Source: CAVROT01 sp963722905
GTDB lineage: Bacteria; Pseudomonadota; Alphaproteobacteria; Rhodobacterales; Rhodobacteraceae
Length of the DNA: 64,000 bases
Assembly: GCA_963722905.1 (NCBI GenBank)
Contig: CAVROT010000004.1
Location: 248,001 to 312,000 of the forward strand
Reading direction: 5' to 3'
Part shown: positions 21,736-30,420 of the stretch, in pieces
How positions within the stretch are numbered: position 1 is the first letter of the stretch
Layout: each line of letters starts with the position of its first letter
Made by a program: the position numbers and the translations under genes
The notes under the pieces: generated by a model
Seen by the model: the letters and a program-made list of their open reading frames with translations, nothing else
The model's database searches: none
Told to the model about the DNA's origin: nothing

Positions 21736-22183
21736 CCGCCGCGCCATGCGCGCGGCCGAGGCGCTGGAGGCTTTGCGCGCCCGGCGCCTGTCCCCGGTCG
21801 ACCTGACCGGGGCGCTTCCGACGCGGGCCTAGGCCACTCGGGCCCCGCTCAACGCCTTCGCGCTGGTCGACCCCGACCGGGCACTTCGCGCCGCACGCGT
21901 GGCCGGGGCGCGCCATGCCGGCGCCGGCGAAGGGCCGCCGCGTCCGCTGGAGGGGTTCTGTGTCGCGCTCAGGGAGCCGGGCGCGCTGGGGGTCTGGCCC
22001 GCGACCTGCGGCTCGGGCGCGGTAGAGCCGGTACCGCGCGCGGCGACCCCGCCCAAGGACGACGCGGTGATGCGCGCCGGCGCCATGCCCCTCGGCCAGA
22101 CCCGCAGGCCCGGGTTCGACGCCGCCCTCGCCTTTGATGCGGAGATGGACGGAGTAGCCGGACCGTCCGTCACGGGCGTGTAG
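21728..22183 (+). pseudogene. Amidase remnant (amidase signature family)
   Basis: An ATG overlapping the aminotransferase stop opens MDDRRAMRAAEALEALRARR-LSPVDLTGALPTRA, the usual N-terminus of GatA/AtzE-like amidases, but an in-frame TAG (21830-21832) ends it after 34 codons. The same frame continues with APLNAFALVDPDRALRAARV and PRPLEGFCVALREPG, where the conserved catalytic Lys of the VALKD motif has become Arg-Glu. It then degenerates and stops at 22183. The catalytic Ser-cisSer-Lys region is absent. This is a truncated, mutated gene rather than a working amidase. Confidence 0.65.
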
Positions 22184-22426
22184 GCCAGGCTTTCGGAGCG
22201 TCGCAGGGAACGGCGGATCGACGTCCAACTCCCGCGCGACGGCCCGGGCGTCGTCGGAGGCCCTGAGCGCGCCGGGCAGGCGGGTACCGGATTCGGACGC
22301 AAGCGCCGCTGCACCAGCCGACGGCGCGGCGCCCTGTCCGTGCGCGCCCGGCGCCGATGCGATCAGCGGCTCGGGCCCGGCCTCGGCCGCCACCGGCGGG
22401 ATCGGGGTCGAGCCGACGCCGAAGCG

Positions 22427-23063
22427 TCAGGCGTGGAACTTCGCCAGCGCGGGGCCGGGCGCGCGCTGCGGCAGGTCGGCGCAATGGTCTGCATGGGCCG
22501 GCCCGATGGGCTGCCCGTTGCACAGCAACACCTGCCCATTCGACACGCCGCGCGCCACGCGTTCGCGGTTCATGAGAATTTTTGGGGGCATGACGGGGTC
22601 ACGGCTGCCCGACGGCTCCATGTCGAAGCACAAGGCGATGTTGCTGCACGATCCGCTCTCGACGGCCCGGAGGCCGGAACCGTCCCGCTGCGACGGCACC
22701 TCCACGCCGTCGGGCGGCACATCGGCGATCGCGCCCACCTCGCCCGCAGCGACCGCAATGGAGCCGCGCGCCCGCACCCGCGAGGCCGATAGTCTCGATC
22801 TCGTCCAGGTTCGGGCCGGCGTTCGGGTAGTTCTCGAAGCGGGTACCGACCGACCGGACGCTGGGCTGGAACTCGGTCATGCGGAACGACCCGGCGCCGA
22901 TGGCGTTCGAAAGGTCGGTGGCGGCGTGATGCTCGATCTCGAAGTGTAACGTGCCAAGGACGAAGCGCCGGTCCGCGTCGGGCGAGGTCAGGTGCGCGGG
23001 TACCTCGGCATCGGACGCCAGTTCCCGGCGGTCGATCCCGTCCGCCAGCACGGCCGCGTCCCG
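22427..23063 (-). pseudogene. Remnant of a family 5 (dipeptide-type) ABC solute-binding protein
   Basis: On the minus strand one frame reads RFVLGTLHFEIEHH, DLSNAIGAGSFRMTEFQPSV and NLDEIETIGLAGAGAR. A shift near 22765 leads into another frame with AGEVGAIADVPPDGVEV, MNRERVARGVSNGQVLL and GPAHADHCADLPQR followed by LAKFHA. These follow the order of conserved blocks in peptide/nickel-type binding proteins (GTGPF..EF, LDEIE, DREV.....G, ADL.QR.YDPDKAK). Both ends are missing and the frame is broken, so it is not functional. The boundaries are approximate. Confidence 0.55.
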
Positions 23064-23211
23064 AAGCCTGTCCGACGGGTTGCCGAGATTTGCCCAGTCC
23101 GACGGCTGACTTGCGATGGAACGACGGTGATCCGATGTTGCCGCCCCCCGGTATGACCGGTGGCGATACACCCCGCCCCGCGCGCCGGGTCGTCGGGCAC
23201 CGGCGTCTGCT

Positions 23212-23400
23212 TGCCCTCATACGTACGACGTCTCGTGTAACGATCACGTCGACAAGGGCCATCGCATCCGGCCCGGCTATCTGGACGACGTGGAGCGAAT
23301 GGCTGTCGGCCATCTGCGCCGCCTCGTGCAGTGCGCGGTACTGTGCCAGCGGGTCGTCGCCTCGGCCGCATGGCATATGGCTGTGGAAGCGGTCGCCGCG
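23212..23400 (-). pseudogene. GcvT-like aminomethyltransferase fragment
   Basis: About 63 residues match by eye the N-terminal folate-binding domain of GcvT-type proteins: HSHMPCGRGDDPLAQYRALHEAA, then VVQIAGPDAMAL and VDVIVTRDVV, comparable with YNHM..P..F.DP..EY, VEIAGPDA..L and LTPRDL in the family. The frame decays afterwards, with no recognisable continuation in phase, and the C-terminal domain is missing. The remnant may come from a demethylase or sarcosine/dimethylglycine-type gene; the fragment is too short to tell. Confidence 0.5.
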
Positions 23401-23704
23401 CGTGCGCCGCAGCGGTCTTGTCAAGGGACGGGCGAGAGGCCGCCCCGCAGTCCGGACCGACACACCGTCCGGCAGCCGTGAGGGGGCGGCTCATGCGGCC
23501 CGCTTTGGGATGGTCCCGGCGAAGCCCGCGACCACATCGCCGATGGCGGCCCGTGCGCGGCCGCGGCGGGTCGTCGGACGCGGGCGGCTCGCGACGGGGA
23601 CGCCGTCACCCGGCCCGGCCACCGAGGCGGGCACCCGATGGCCCGGCCGGGCGACGGTGTCCCGTCGCAGCTCCTGCACGCCGGTCTATTGCCGGCCGGA
23701 TCAC
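23401..23704. other. About 300 bp without a recognisable gene
   Basis: This stretch lies between the GcvT-like remnant and the end of the hydroxylase-like gene. All frames give Arg/Pro/Gly-rich readings without family motifs. It looks like decayed or spacer DNA. Confidence 0.4.
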
Positions 23705-24361
23705 CTACGCAACGATGGCGGCGACGATGTGGACGCGGTGCGTCTCGCCGCCGTTGATGGCCGTGTGGTAGCCGCGGGTGTCGGTGAAATAGGCGTGGCC
23801 GTCGGCCGGCAGGTGGGTGACGTGATGGTTGACCACGAAGAGGCTGCCGGGGTTCGTGACGACGGGGATGTGGAGGCGTGGCTCGGGGTCGCGGTGCCAC
23901 GAATTGCAGTTGTAGAGGCCCTTCGACAGCACCCGCATGCGCCCGATGGTGAAGCGGCGGCGCAGGGCCTCCCAGACCTCCTCGAAATAGGTGCCGGCGA
24001 AGCGGGGGTCGAACTCGGTAAAGGCGGCCTCGTCGACGATGTCCTCGCGCGGCTCCTCGACATAGCGGTCGTCGGCGCGCAGCCAGTAGCGGCCCGACAG
24101 GTCGTTGGCGGTCGGCACCTCGACGCCGGGGCGGCGGTTCAGGGGCAGGGCGGCAAAACCCGCGTCCTGCATGTCGCCCTGGAACCCCTGCCGTGCGAGG
24201 CATTCGTCCAGCGCCGCGCGCAGGCGGTCGATGTCGAAGCGCATCTCCAACCGCACGATGCCCGGGCCGGGCGTGAACCGCGCGACCGATTCCGTTTCGG
24301 GCGGGCGGGACAGGATCGACGTGACGGTAGCGACGTCGGGGTCGGTCATCGCGATGTTCAT
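23705..24361 (-). CDS. Aspartyl/asparaginyl beta-hydroxylase domain protein (2-oxoglutarate/Fe dioxygenase fold)
   Basis: With the start at MNIAMTDPD (good GGAGG site five bases upstream) the product has 218 residues. The C-terminal half carries the double-stranded beta-helix signature of the Asp/Asn hydroxylase family: NSWHRDPEPRLHIPVV (HxD iron ligands), VVNHHVTHLPADGHAY, YFTDTRGYHTAINGG and THRVHIVAAI (distal His and Arg). It is probably a small soluble Fe(II)/2-oxoglutarate oxygenase acting on a peptide, free amino acid or small molecule. It is divergent from a LysR gene across a 107-bp gap, so that regulator may control it. Confidence 0.8.
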   Translation of the reverse strand: MNIAMTDPDVATVTSILSRPPETESVARFTPGPGIVRLEMRFDIDRLRAALDECLARQGFQGDMQDAGFAALPLNRRPGVEVPTANDLSGRYWLRADDRYVEEPREDIVDEAAFTEFDPRFAGTYFEEVWEALRRRFTIGRMRVLSKGLYNCNSWHRDPEPRLHIPVVTNPGSLFVVNHHVTHLPADGHAYFTDTRGYHTAINGGETHRVHIVAAIVA

Positions 24362-24468
24362 GGGTCCTCCAAAGGATTCGCGGCTTTGCCGAACTCTGCC
24401 TCCGGTCTTGTCCGGCGGGAAACGAATTTCCCTTCCAGTTAGATGAGCTTTCCGCATACTGTTGACGA

Positions 24469-25371
24469 ATGGGGCGTCTCCTTCCGAGCCTGAGGGCACT
24501 GGCCGCGTTCGAGGCGGCGGCCCGCCGCGGGACCTTCTCGGCGGCGGCGCGGGACATGTCGCTGTCGCAGGGCGCGATCAGCCGTCAGATCATCGGGCTG
24601 GAGGCGGATCTGGGCGTGCCGCTGTTCTCGCGACACGGCACGCGCATCGCTCTGACCGAGGAGGGGCGGCGCTTTCTCCACGCCATCGCACCGCTGCTTG
24701 ACGGGCTGTCGACCGCCGTGGACAAGGCGCGCGCACGCACCGGGGTGCACGGCAAGGTGGTGCTGGCCACCTACCCCACGCTCGCCGCCCGCTGGCTGAC
24801 CGTCCGCGCGCTGGACTGCGAGGCGACGCTTGGCATCGCACTGCGCGTGGAGACGGTCCTCGCCAACTCCGAGCTTCGGCCCGACCACTGCGACCTGGCC
24901 ATCCTCCAGGGCGAGCCACCGTTCGAGCGTCTGCGATCCGTCCCCCTGATGCCCGAGCGTCTGGTCCTGGTGGGCGCGCCGGGCCTCGTGGCGAACCTGC
25001 CGCCCGGTCCCTTCGGGATCGCGACGGCCGTCGTGCTACGCCATGCCACCCGGCTTCTGTCGCTCGGCAACTGGTGCGAGGGGACGGGTCTGTCGCTGGT
25101 CGACCCCACCGAGGGCCCGGTCTTCGACCGCTACGACGCGATGATCGAGGCGACGATCGAGAGACGCGGGCTTGCCGTGCTGCCCGACGTCTTGATACGC
25201 CGCGAAATGGCGTCGGGCGCACTGGTACTGGCCTATCCCCACGTGGCCGTGCCCGCGGCCGCCTATCACCTCTGTTGGCCGCGCGGCCGGGTCCTGCCCC
25301 CCGAGGCCGGAATGGTCCGTGACCACCTGGTGGCCGGCGCGGCCGGGGATCTGAACGCGATGGCGCCCTGA
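24469..25371 (+). CDS. LysR family transcriptional regulator (GcvA-like)
   Basis: The 300-residue protein has the N-terminal winged helix-turn-helix of LysR regulators: LRALAAFEAAARRGTFSAAARDMSLSQGAISRQIIGLEADLG and FSRHGTRIALTEEG. An effector-binding domain ends in the typical GLAVLPDVLIRREMASG segment. The sequence style resembles the GcvA/AmpR branch. It faces the hydroxylase-like gene, and an aminotransferase gene begins two bases after its stop, so it likely controls one or both. The intergenic segment is somewhat AT-richer than its surroundings, but no defined operator could be fixed. Confidence 0.9.
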   Translation: MGRLLPSLRALAAFEAAARRGTFSAAARDMSLSQGAISRQIIGLEADLGVPLFSRHGTRIALTEEGRRFLHAIAPLLDGLSTAVDKARARTGVHGKVVLATYPTLAARWLTVRALDCEATLGIALRVETVLANSELRPDHCDLAILQGEPPFERLRSVPLMPERLVLVGAPGLVANLPPGPFGIATAVVLRHATRLLSLGNWCEGTGLSLVDPTEGPVFDRYDAMIEATIERRGLAVLPDVLIRREMASGALVLAYPHVAVPAAAYHLCWPRGRVLPPEAGMVRDHLVAGAAGDLNAMAP

Positions 25372-25373
25372 TC

Positions 25374-26582
25374 ATGCCCGACACCTCCCGACGTCTGGCC
25401 GGGATCGGCGGCTCGGCCGTCAATGCGGTCTTCGCGCTGGCCGGCCGATTGCGCGCCGAGGGCCGCGACATCGTGGACCTCAGCGTGGGCGAACCCGATG
25501 CCGGCACGCCGGACCACGTCCGCGCGGCGGCCATCGCGGCCATCGAGGCGGGGGCTGGAAGGTACACCGCCGTCGACGGAATGCCTGCCCTCAAGGCCGC
25601 GATCGCGCGGTCCGAGGCACGCGACGGGATGCCCGCGCCCGAGCCGGACGACATCGTCGTGGGCGCGGGCGTGAAGCCACTGCTGTTCCAGGCCCTCCAG
25701 GCCCTGACCGGACCGGGCGACGGCGTGGCCTACGCCCTGCCGGCGTGGGCCTCATACGAGGGAATGATCCGCCTCGCCGGCGGCACGCCTTGTCCGATCG
25801 ATACCGCCTCCGCCGACGGATTTCGCCTCGACCCCGACACGCTGGGCGCCGCCTGCGCGACCGGGGCGCGCGCGGTGCTTCTGAACTGGCCGGGCAATCC
25901 GTCGGGCGCGGTGGCCGATCCGGCCGACCTCGCCCGGATGGCCGACGTGCTGCGCGATTACCCGGAGGTATGGATCCTCGCCGACGAGATCTACCGCCGC
26001 ATCCTGCGGCCCGGTACCGCCTTCGCCCCGCTGACGCAGATCGCGCCGGACCTTGCCGGGCGGACCGTTCGCTTCGACGGGGTCTCGAAGGCACACGCAA
26101 TGACCGGCTGGCGCATCGGATGGGCCATCGGGCCCCGGGACGCGATGGACGCGATGCGCGTGGTCGTCTCGCAGACCGCCGGCAGCCCGCCCGAAGTGTC
26201 CCAGCACGCGGCCATCGCCGCCCTCGACGGGCCGCAGGACGGGCTGGCGCAGCGGGGGGCGGCCTACGACCGACGGACCGCTCTCGTCGTCGATGCGCTG
26301 GGCCGGATACCGGGCATGGAGGCGCGGATCCCGGACGGGGCGTTCTACGTCCTGGTGGACTGTAGCGGCTATCTCGCCCGCCGGGACCACGACATGCGGA
26401 CCGATGTCGATCTCGGCACCCACCTGCTGCGGGTCCATGGCCTTGCCACCGTTCCGGGGTCGGGCTTCGGCGCCCCGGGGTGCCTGCGCCTGTCCGTCGC
26501 GACGTCCGAGGCCCTGCTGTCGGAGGCGATGGTCCGGCTGGCCAGGGCGATCGGGGGGCCGCCGGCGGACGGCACGCGGTAG
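25374..26582 (+). CDS. Class I/II pyridoxal-phosphate aminotransferase
   Basis: The 402-residue protein is an aspartate-aminotransferase-fold enzyme. DLSVGEPDAGTPDHVRAA and RYTAVDGMPALKAAI lie at the N-terminus, NWPGNPSGAVADPADL carries the PLP-contacting Asn, ILADEIYRRIL the Asp, and FDGVSKAHAMTGWRIGW the Schiff-base Lys; RLSVATSEALL ends with the substrate-binding Arg. It follows the LysR gene by two bases, so the two are cotranscribed. The amino acid used is not predictable. A link to the divergent hydroxylase is plausible but inferred. Confidence 0.92.
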   Translation: MPDTSRRLAGIGGSAVNAVFALAGRLRAEGRDIVDLSVGEPDAGTPDHVRAAAIAAIEAGAGRYTAVDGMPALKAAIARSEARDGMPAPEPDDIVVGAGVKPLLFQALQALTGPGDGVAYALPAWASYEGMIRLAGGTPCPIDTASADGFRLDPDTLGAACATGARAVLLNWPGNPSGAVADPADLARMADVLRDYPEVWILADEIYRRILRPGTAFAPLTQIAPDLAGRTVRFDGVSKAHAMTGWRIGWAIGPRDAMDAMRVVVSQTAGSPPEVSQHAAIAALDGPQDGLAQRGAAYDRRTALVVDALGRIPGMEARIPDGAFYVLVDCSGYLARRDHDMRTDVDLGTHLLRVHGLATVPGSGFGAPGCLRLSVATSEALLSEAMVRLARAIGGPPADGTR

Positions 26583-26832
26583 CGCCTCCGCCGAGCCGGA
26601 GCGCCATCGGTCGAGGCGGCTGCGCAGGGCGGCAACCGTACGCGCCCCCGGGCCGGTACGGCGCAAGCCGCGCGGCACGGCGGGACGGACCGGCGGCCCG
26701 AGCGGGACGCGCAGCCGTCGCCGCGCCGGTGCACGGTGCCGCCCGCGGCCGGTGCCGGCTGGCGGACGTTGGCGAATTTGGGGTCGCGTTTCGACATCAC
26801 CGCCCGCCCGACGATGCTAGCCTCAGCGCATA
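26583..26832. other. 250-bp gap with no gene seen
   Basis: High-GC spacer between the aminotransferase and the decayed MFS gene. No promoter, hairpin or coding segment could be supported. Confidence 0.4.
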
Positions 26833-28056
26833 ATCCGGGCCATCCTTCAGAACCGGGCGATCTTCGCCGGCATGGCTATGCTCATGATGGCGAACGGCCT
26901 TCTCGTGACCCTGATGAGCGTCCGGGGCGTCGCCATCGGCATGTGGCCCGCAGCCATCGGCATCATGCAGGCCGGCTATGCGTTGAGAGCGCTGGCAGGC
27001 TGCATCCATGCGCCGCGGCTGGTGGCCCGGGTCGGTCATGTCCGGTCCTTCGGTGCCCTCGCCTCGATCTGTCCGGTGGCGGCGGTGGTGCACCTGCTGG
27101 CGTCCGGGTTCGAGGCATGGCTCGCCATGCGGATGCTGGCGGGGTTCTGCTTTCCGGGGCTCTGCGTGATCTCGGAAAGCTGGCTGAACGCGAGGGCGGC
27201 GAACCGCGTGCGCGTGTCGCTGCTTTCGGCCTGCTTCGTCGTCCAGACGATCGGCGACTCGCTGGGACAGGCCATGGCGGTCCGCGACGACCCCACCGGC
27301 GCGCTGTCGTTCGGCGTCGCGTCGATCCTGATCTCGCTGTCGCTGCTGCCGATCCTCATGTCGCGCAACCCGGCGCCGGACTACGTGCCTCCGTCGCGGA
27401 TGTCGCTTGCGCGGCTGGCGCAGGTGTCGCCCATGGGCGTATTGGGGGCGATGCTGAACGGCGCGGGTCAGGCGGCACTCTACATCGGACTGCCGCTTGA
27501 CGGGCTTGCCATCGGGCCGGGGCCCGGGCGCGCGACGCTGCTTGTGGTCACGGCGACGCTCGCGGGGGTGGCGGCGCAGGTCCCGGCCGGGTGGGTGCCG
27601 GACCGGATGGACCGGCGGATCGTGGTGGGCGCGCTGTCGACCGGTTGCACACGCCCATCGGCGGCCCTGGCGGCCGGCGTGCTGGACGCGGTGCCATATG
27701 CCGCGGCGGCCTTGATCGGCGCGACCCTGTTGCCGGTCTGTTCGCTCTGCGTGGCCCATGCAAACGACCAGCTTGTTCCGTCCCAGATCGTGCCGGCCAG
27801 CGGGGCCCTGGTGCCGAGCCTCGATCTGGGCCAGCTCTCCGGCGCCGGCGCCGGCCCGGTCGCGGTAGGCCTCGTCGGGGCGTCGGGACCGGCGTAGCTG
27901 CTCGCGCTGCTGTCGGTGGCGACGGCCGGGGTCGCCGTCATCCGCAGACGACGCACCGCCGCCCCCGCCGACACCGGAACCGTCCACCCCATCGCCGTGC
28001 CCGGCGTGCAGGCCACCGGCGCGATGCACCCCGAGGCACCGGTCCGGCCGCTCTGA
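26833..28056 (+). pseudogene. MFS transporter gene with lost start codon and in-frame amber stop
   Basis: The frame encodes a clear Rhodobacterales-type MFS protein: GCIHAPRLVARVGHVRSFGA, VISESWLNARAANRVR, WVPDRMDRRIVVGAL and LCVAHANDQ. Homologues begin MRAILQNRAIFAG; here the codon at that Met position is ATC (26833-26835), and the first ATG in frame is 13 codons later, inside the first membrane segment. A TAG at 27895-27897 interrupts the last membrane helix (GASGPA-stop-LLALLSVATAGVAVI), and the same frame continues 52 codons to 28056 with a tail typical of the family. Both lesions point to a recently inactivated gene. Confidence 0.65.
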
Positions 28057-28202
28057 TGCGTCTTCGTATGCGTCGCCCCGCCCGCCCGGACCCGCGGTCC
28101 GCGTGCACCGGCCAGGAACGGGCCGGGGCCGCGGTACGGGGTCGAACCGCACCCGATACCGGAAGTCCGGCGTCGATGACGCGGCCGATGTCGTCCCCGC
28201 CC

Positions 28203-29117
28203 TTAAACCGCAGCGCGCAGGTGCAGCAGGGCGTCGGACAGCCGTCGATTGAGTAGCGCATCGAGGTCCAGAAGCGCGGCCGGGCCGGACGCGCGCAGCG
28301 CCGCCGCGACCTCCAGAAGGCACGCCACCTGGCGTTCCAGCCGCACGGTCGCGCGCGACAGGTCGGACCGGGTCCGGCCCAGGATCGTCTCGGCCATGCC
28401 GCCCGGCGCGCGCCCCGCAAGACGGCACGAGGCATGGACCGTCGCCTGCCACGGGCGTGCAATCCGGTACCCCCGCACAAGCAGAGCGGCGGCGATCCCC
28501 CGATCCTCGTTGCAAGGCAGGGGGTCGAAGCCCCCCACCGCGTCGTAGACCTCGGGGCGGAAGGCGATGAGCGCACCCGGCGACTGCCCGTGGCAGGGCC
28601 GCGGGTTCCAGGCCTGCGGCCGGGCGTGGCTGGCGATCTCGGCCATCAGCGCGTCGCGGAGATCCTCCAGCGCGCCGTGGCTGCGGACGTGACGGGGCAA
28701 GGCGGCGAACTCGGCCGGGTCCGGCTCCACCCGGCCGAAGGCGGCGTCGGCGGTCGCGAGGGCCGCGCGCAGGACCGCCACCGTGCCGTCGGCCAGCGTG
28801 CAGTCGGCGTCTGTGGTCAGCAGCAATGGCGCATCCGGCGCCGCCCGCCGCGCCGCCGCCATGCCGACGCGCCGCGCCGCGCCGACGCCGCCGGGCAACC
28901 CCGGCAGGTCGATCACGGCGGCACCCAGGGAAAGGGCGACGGCGGCGGTGCCATCGGTGCATCCGTTGGCGACGACGATGGACGCCACGCCCTGCCGCGC
29001 CAGAGCCGCTATCGCGAAGGGCAGCCGTTCTGCCTCGTCCCGGGCCGGGATCACGGCGACCGGGCCGTCCCGGCGCCACCCTGCCGGAATGTCCAGGGGC
29101 GGCGGCGCGTCGGTCAT
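28203..29117 (-). CDS. Family 2 glycosyltransferase
   Basis: The 304-residue protein has a GT-A fold: VAVIPARDEAERLPFAIAAL, SIVVANGCTDGTAAVA, LTTDADCTLADG (the DxD metal site) and QSPGALIAFRPEVYDAVGGFD, followed by CNEDRGIAAALLVRGYRI. It would transfer a sugar from a nucleotide-sugar donor; no membrane anchor is evident. The start ATG overlaps the stop of the methyltransferase upstream. It is the last gene of an overlapping operon with a methyltransferase, a PIG-L deacetylase and an acyl-CoA dehydrogenase-like protein. Confidence 0.87.
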   Translation of the reverse strand: MTDAPPPLDIPAGWRRDGPVAVIPARDEAERLPFAIAALARQGVASIVVANGCTDGTAAVALSLGAAVIDLPGLPGGVGAARRVGMAAARRAAPDAPLLLTTDADCTLADGTVAVLRAALATADAAFGRVEPDPAEFAALPRHVRSHGALEDLRDALMAEIASHARPQAWNPRPCHGQSPGALIAFRPEVYDAVGGFDPLPCNEDRGIAAALLVRGYRIARPWQATVHASCRLAGRAPGGMAETILGRTRSDLSRATVRLERQVACLLEVAAALRASGPAALLDLDALLNRRLSDALLHLRAAV

Positions 29118-29713
29118 TCCGCAGCCGTCCCGGACGCGGCCGCGCCGGCGGCATCGCCACCGACAGGGCCGAGACGGTCGATCCGGTAGGACGGCTCGAC
29201 CCGGACGGTCGTCATGCGGCGCCCGTCGCAGGCCGCGGCGAAGAGCGTCAGCGCCGCCTCCCCCTCCAGCGGGTTGCCGGACGGTCCGCGCCAGGTGACG
29301 CAAAGGATCTCGGCCGCCGGTTGCACCGCGTCGATCTCCTCGGCCAGCGTGTCGAGACCGCCGGCGTCGAGGAAATAGAGGATCTCGGACAGAACGATCA
29401 GGTCGTAGTCGCCCGGCGGCAGCGCGCAGGGAAGAAAGCCGCGCACGAACCGCCCCCCGGGCACCGCCCGACGTGCGGCGTCGAGCGCGACAGGCATCGC
29501 GTCCAGCCCGGTATAACGTGCGGATCGCGCGGAGAGACGGCGCGCCAGTTCGCCGTTGCCGCAGCCCAGCTCCAGGATGTGGGCGAAGGTCCGGTCCGGC
29601 AGGGCCGCCACGGTGGCGGCATACTTCGCCGCCTCGTAGTCCGAGCTGCGGAACCCCCAGGGATCGTCCCCGCCTGCGTAGAGCGCGGCAAGCTGCGCCT
29701 CGCTCACCCCCAT
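29114..29713 (-). CDS. SAM-dependent methyltransferase, NodS-like
   Basis: The 199-residue protein matches class I methyltransferases of the NodS type: DDPWGFRSSDYEAAKYAATVAAL, the SAM-binding ILELGCGNGELARRL, YTGLDAMPVALDAAR and DLIVLSEILYFLDAGGL. NodS N-methylates the deacetylated amino sugar of nodulation factors, and a PIG-L deacetylase gene is its immediate neighbour here, so N-methylation of a newly exposed amine is an attractive but unproven reaction. The start at MGVSEAQL overlaps the PIG-L gene by ten bases. Confidence 0.85.
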   Translation of the reverse strand: MGVSEAQLAALYAGGDDPWGFRSSDYEAAKYAATVAALPDRTFAHILELGCGNGELARRLSARSARYTGLDAMPVALDAARRAVPGGRFVRGFLPCALPPGDYDLIVLSEILYFLDAGGLDTLAEEIDAVQPAAEILCVTWRGPSGNPLEGEAALTLFAAACDGRRMTTVRVEPSYRIDRLGPVGGDAAGAAASGTAAE

Positions 29714-30420
29714 GTCGCCGCCTCGGGCATCCGGTCGAAGATCTCGGGGCCGTCCACGAACATCTCGGCGAAGCCCTCGGGCATGGCGAACCCGCCGGGA
29801 TCGTCCGCGATCACCGCGCCCGCCTGGCTGCGATGGGCCGCGACGGCCATGCGCTTCCGGTCGGCGGTCCCGGTGCCGTCGAAGCGCAGCCGGATCGCGC
29901 CGTCGCATACGGGCGCGTCGCCGCCGCCCAGCCAGCGCGACCACACCGGGTAGGAGACGAGGCGCAGGCGCGGGAGGCGGTCCGCAACCTCCGCCGCCGC
30001 CCGGGCGGCGGCGACATGGTCGCAATGCGGATCGTGAACCGAGGGCGCCAGCAGAACGCGCGCGCCGGTGCGCTGGACTGCCGCGCGGATGTCGCGCGCA
30101 AGGTCATGCCCGGGGCCGTGCAGGCGGTGCAGGGCGGCGTCGGGATGCCCCAGCCAGCCAAGGTCGCGGGTCGGATCGCCACCGAGGCAGGCGACGGCCG
30201 CCTCGAGCTCGCTCCGGCGCAGCGCCGCCAGCCGGGGCGCGGGCCAGCCGGCCGATCCGGGATGGGACGCGGCGCCATCCGTCAGGCAGAGGACATGCGC
30301 CGGCACACCGCGTGCCCAGCAGGACGCCAGCAGCGCGCCGCAGCCCAGGCTCTCGTCGTCGGGATGCGGCGCCAGCACCAGCACGGGGCCGCCGCCCACG
30401 ATGGCCGCCGGATCATCCAT
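29704..30420 (-). CDS. PIG-L (LmbE-like) family N-deacetylase
   Basis: The 238-residue protein has the zinc deacetylase signature LVLAPHPDDESLGCGALLA (AHPDDE-type motif), LTDGAASHP and APSVHDPHCDHVAAARAA carrying the distal His ligands. Family members remove the acetyl group from GlcNAc-containing small molecules such as GlcNAc-inositol or antibiotic precursors. It overlaps its neighbours on both sides (8 and 10 bases), so the four genes form one tightly coupled unit. No signal peptide is seen, so the substrate is cytoplasmic. Confidence 0.88.
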   Translation of the reverse strand: MDDPAAIVGGGPVLVLAPHPDDESLGCGALLASCWARGVPAHVLCLTDGAASHPGSAGWPAPRLAALRRSELEAAVACLGGDPTRDLGWLGHPDAALHRLHGPGHDLARDIRAAVQRTGARVLLAPSVHDPHCDHVAAARAAAEVADRLPRLRLVSYPVWSRWLGGGDAPVCDGAIRLRFDGTGTADRKRMAVAAHRSQAGAVIADDPGGFAMPEGFAEMFVDGPEIFDRMPEAATWG

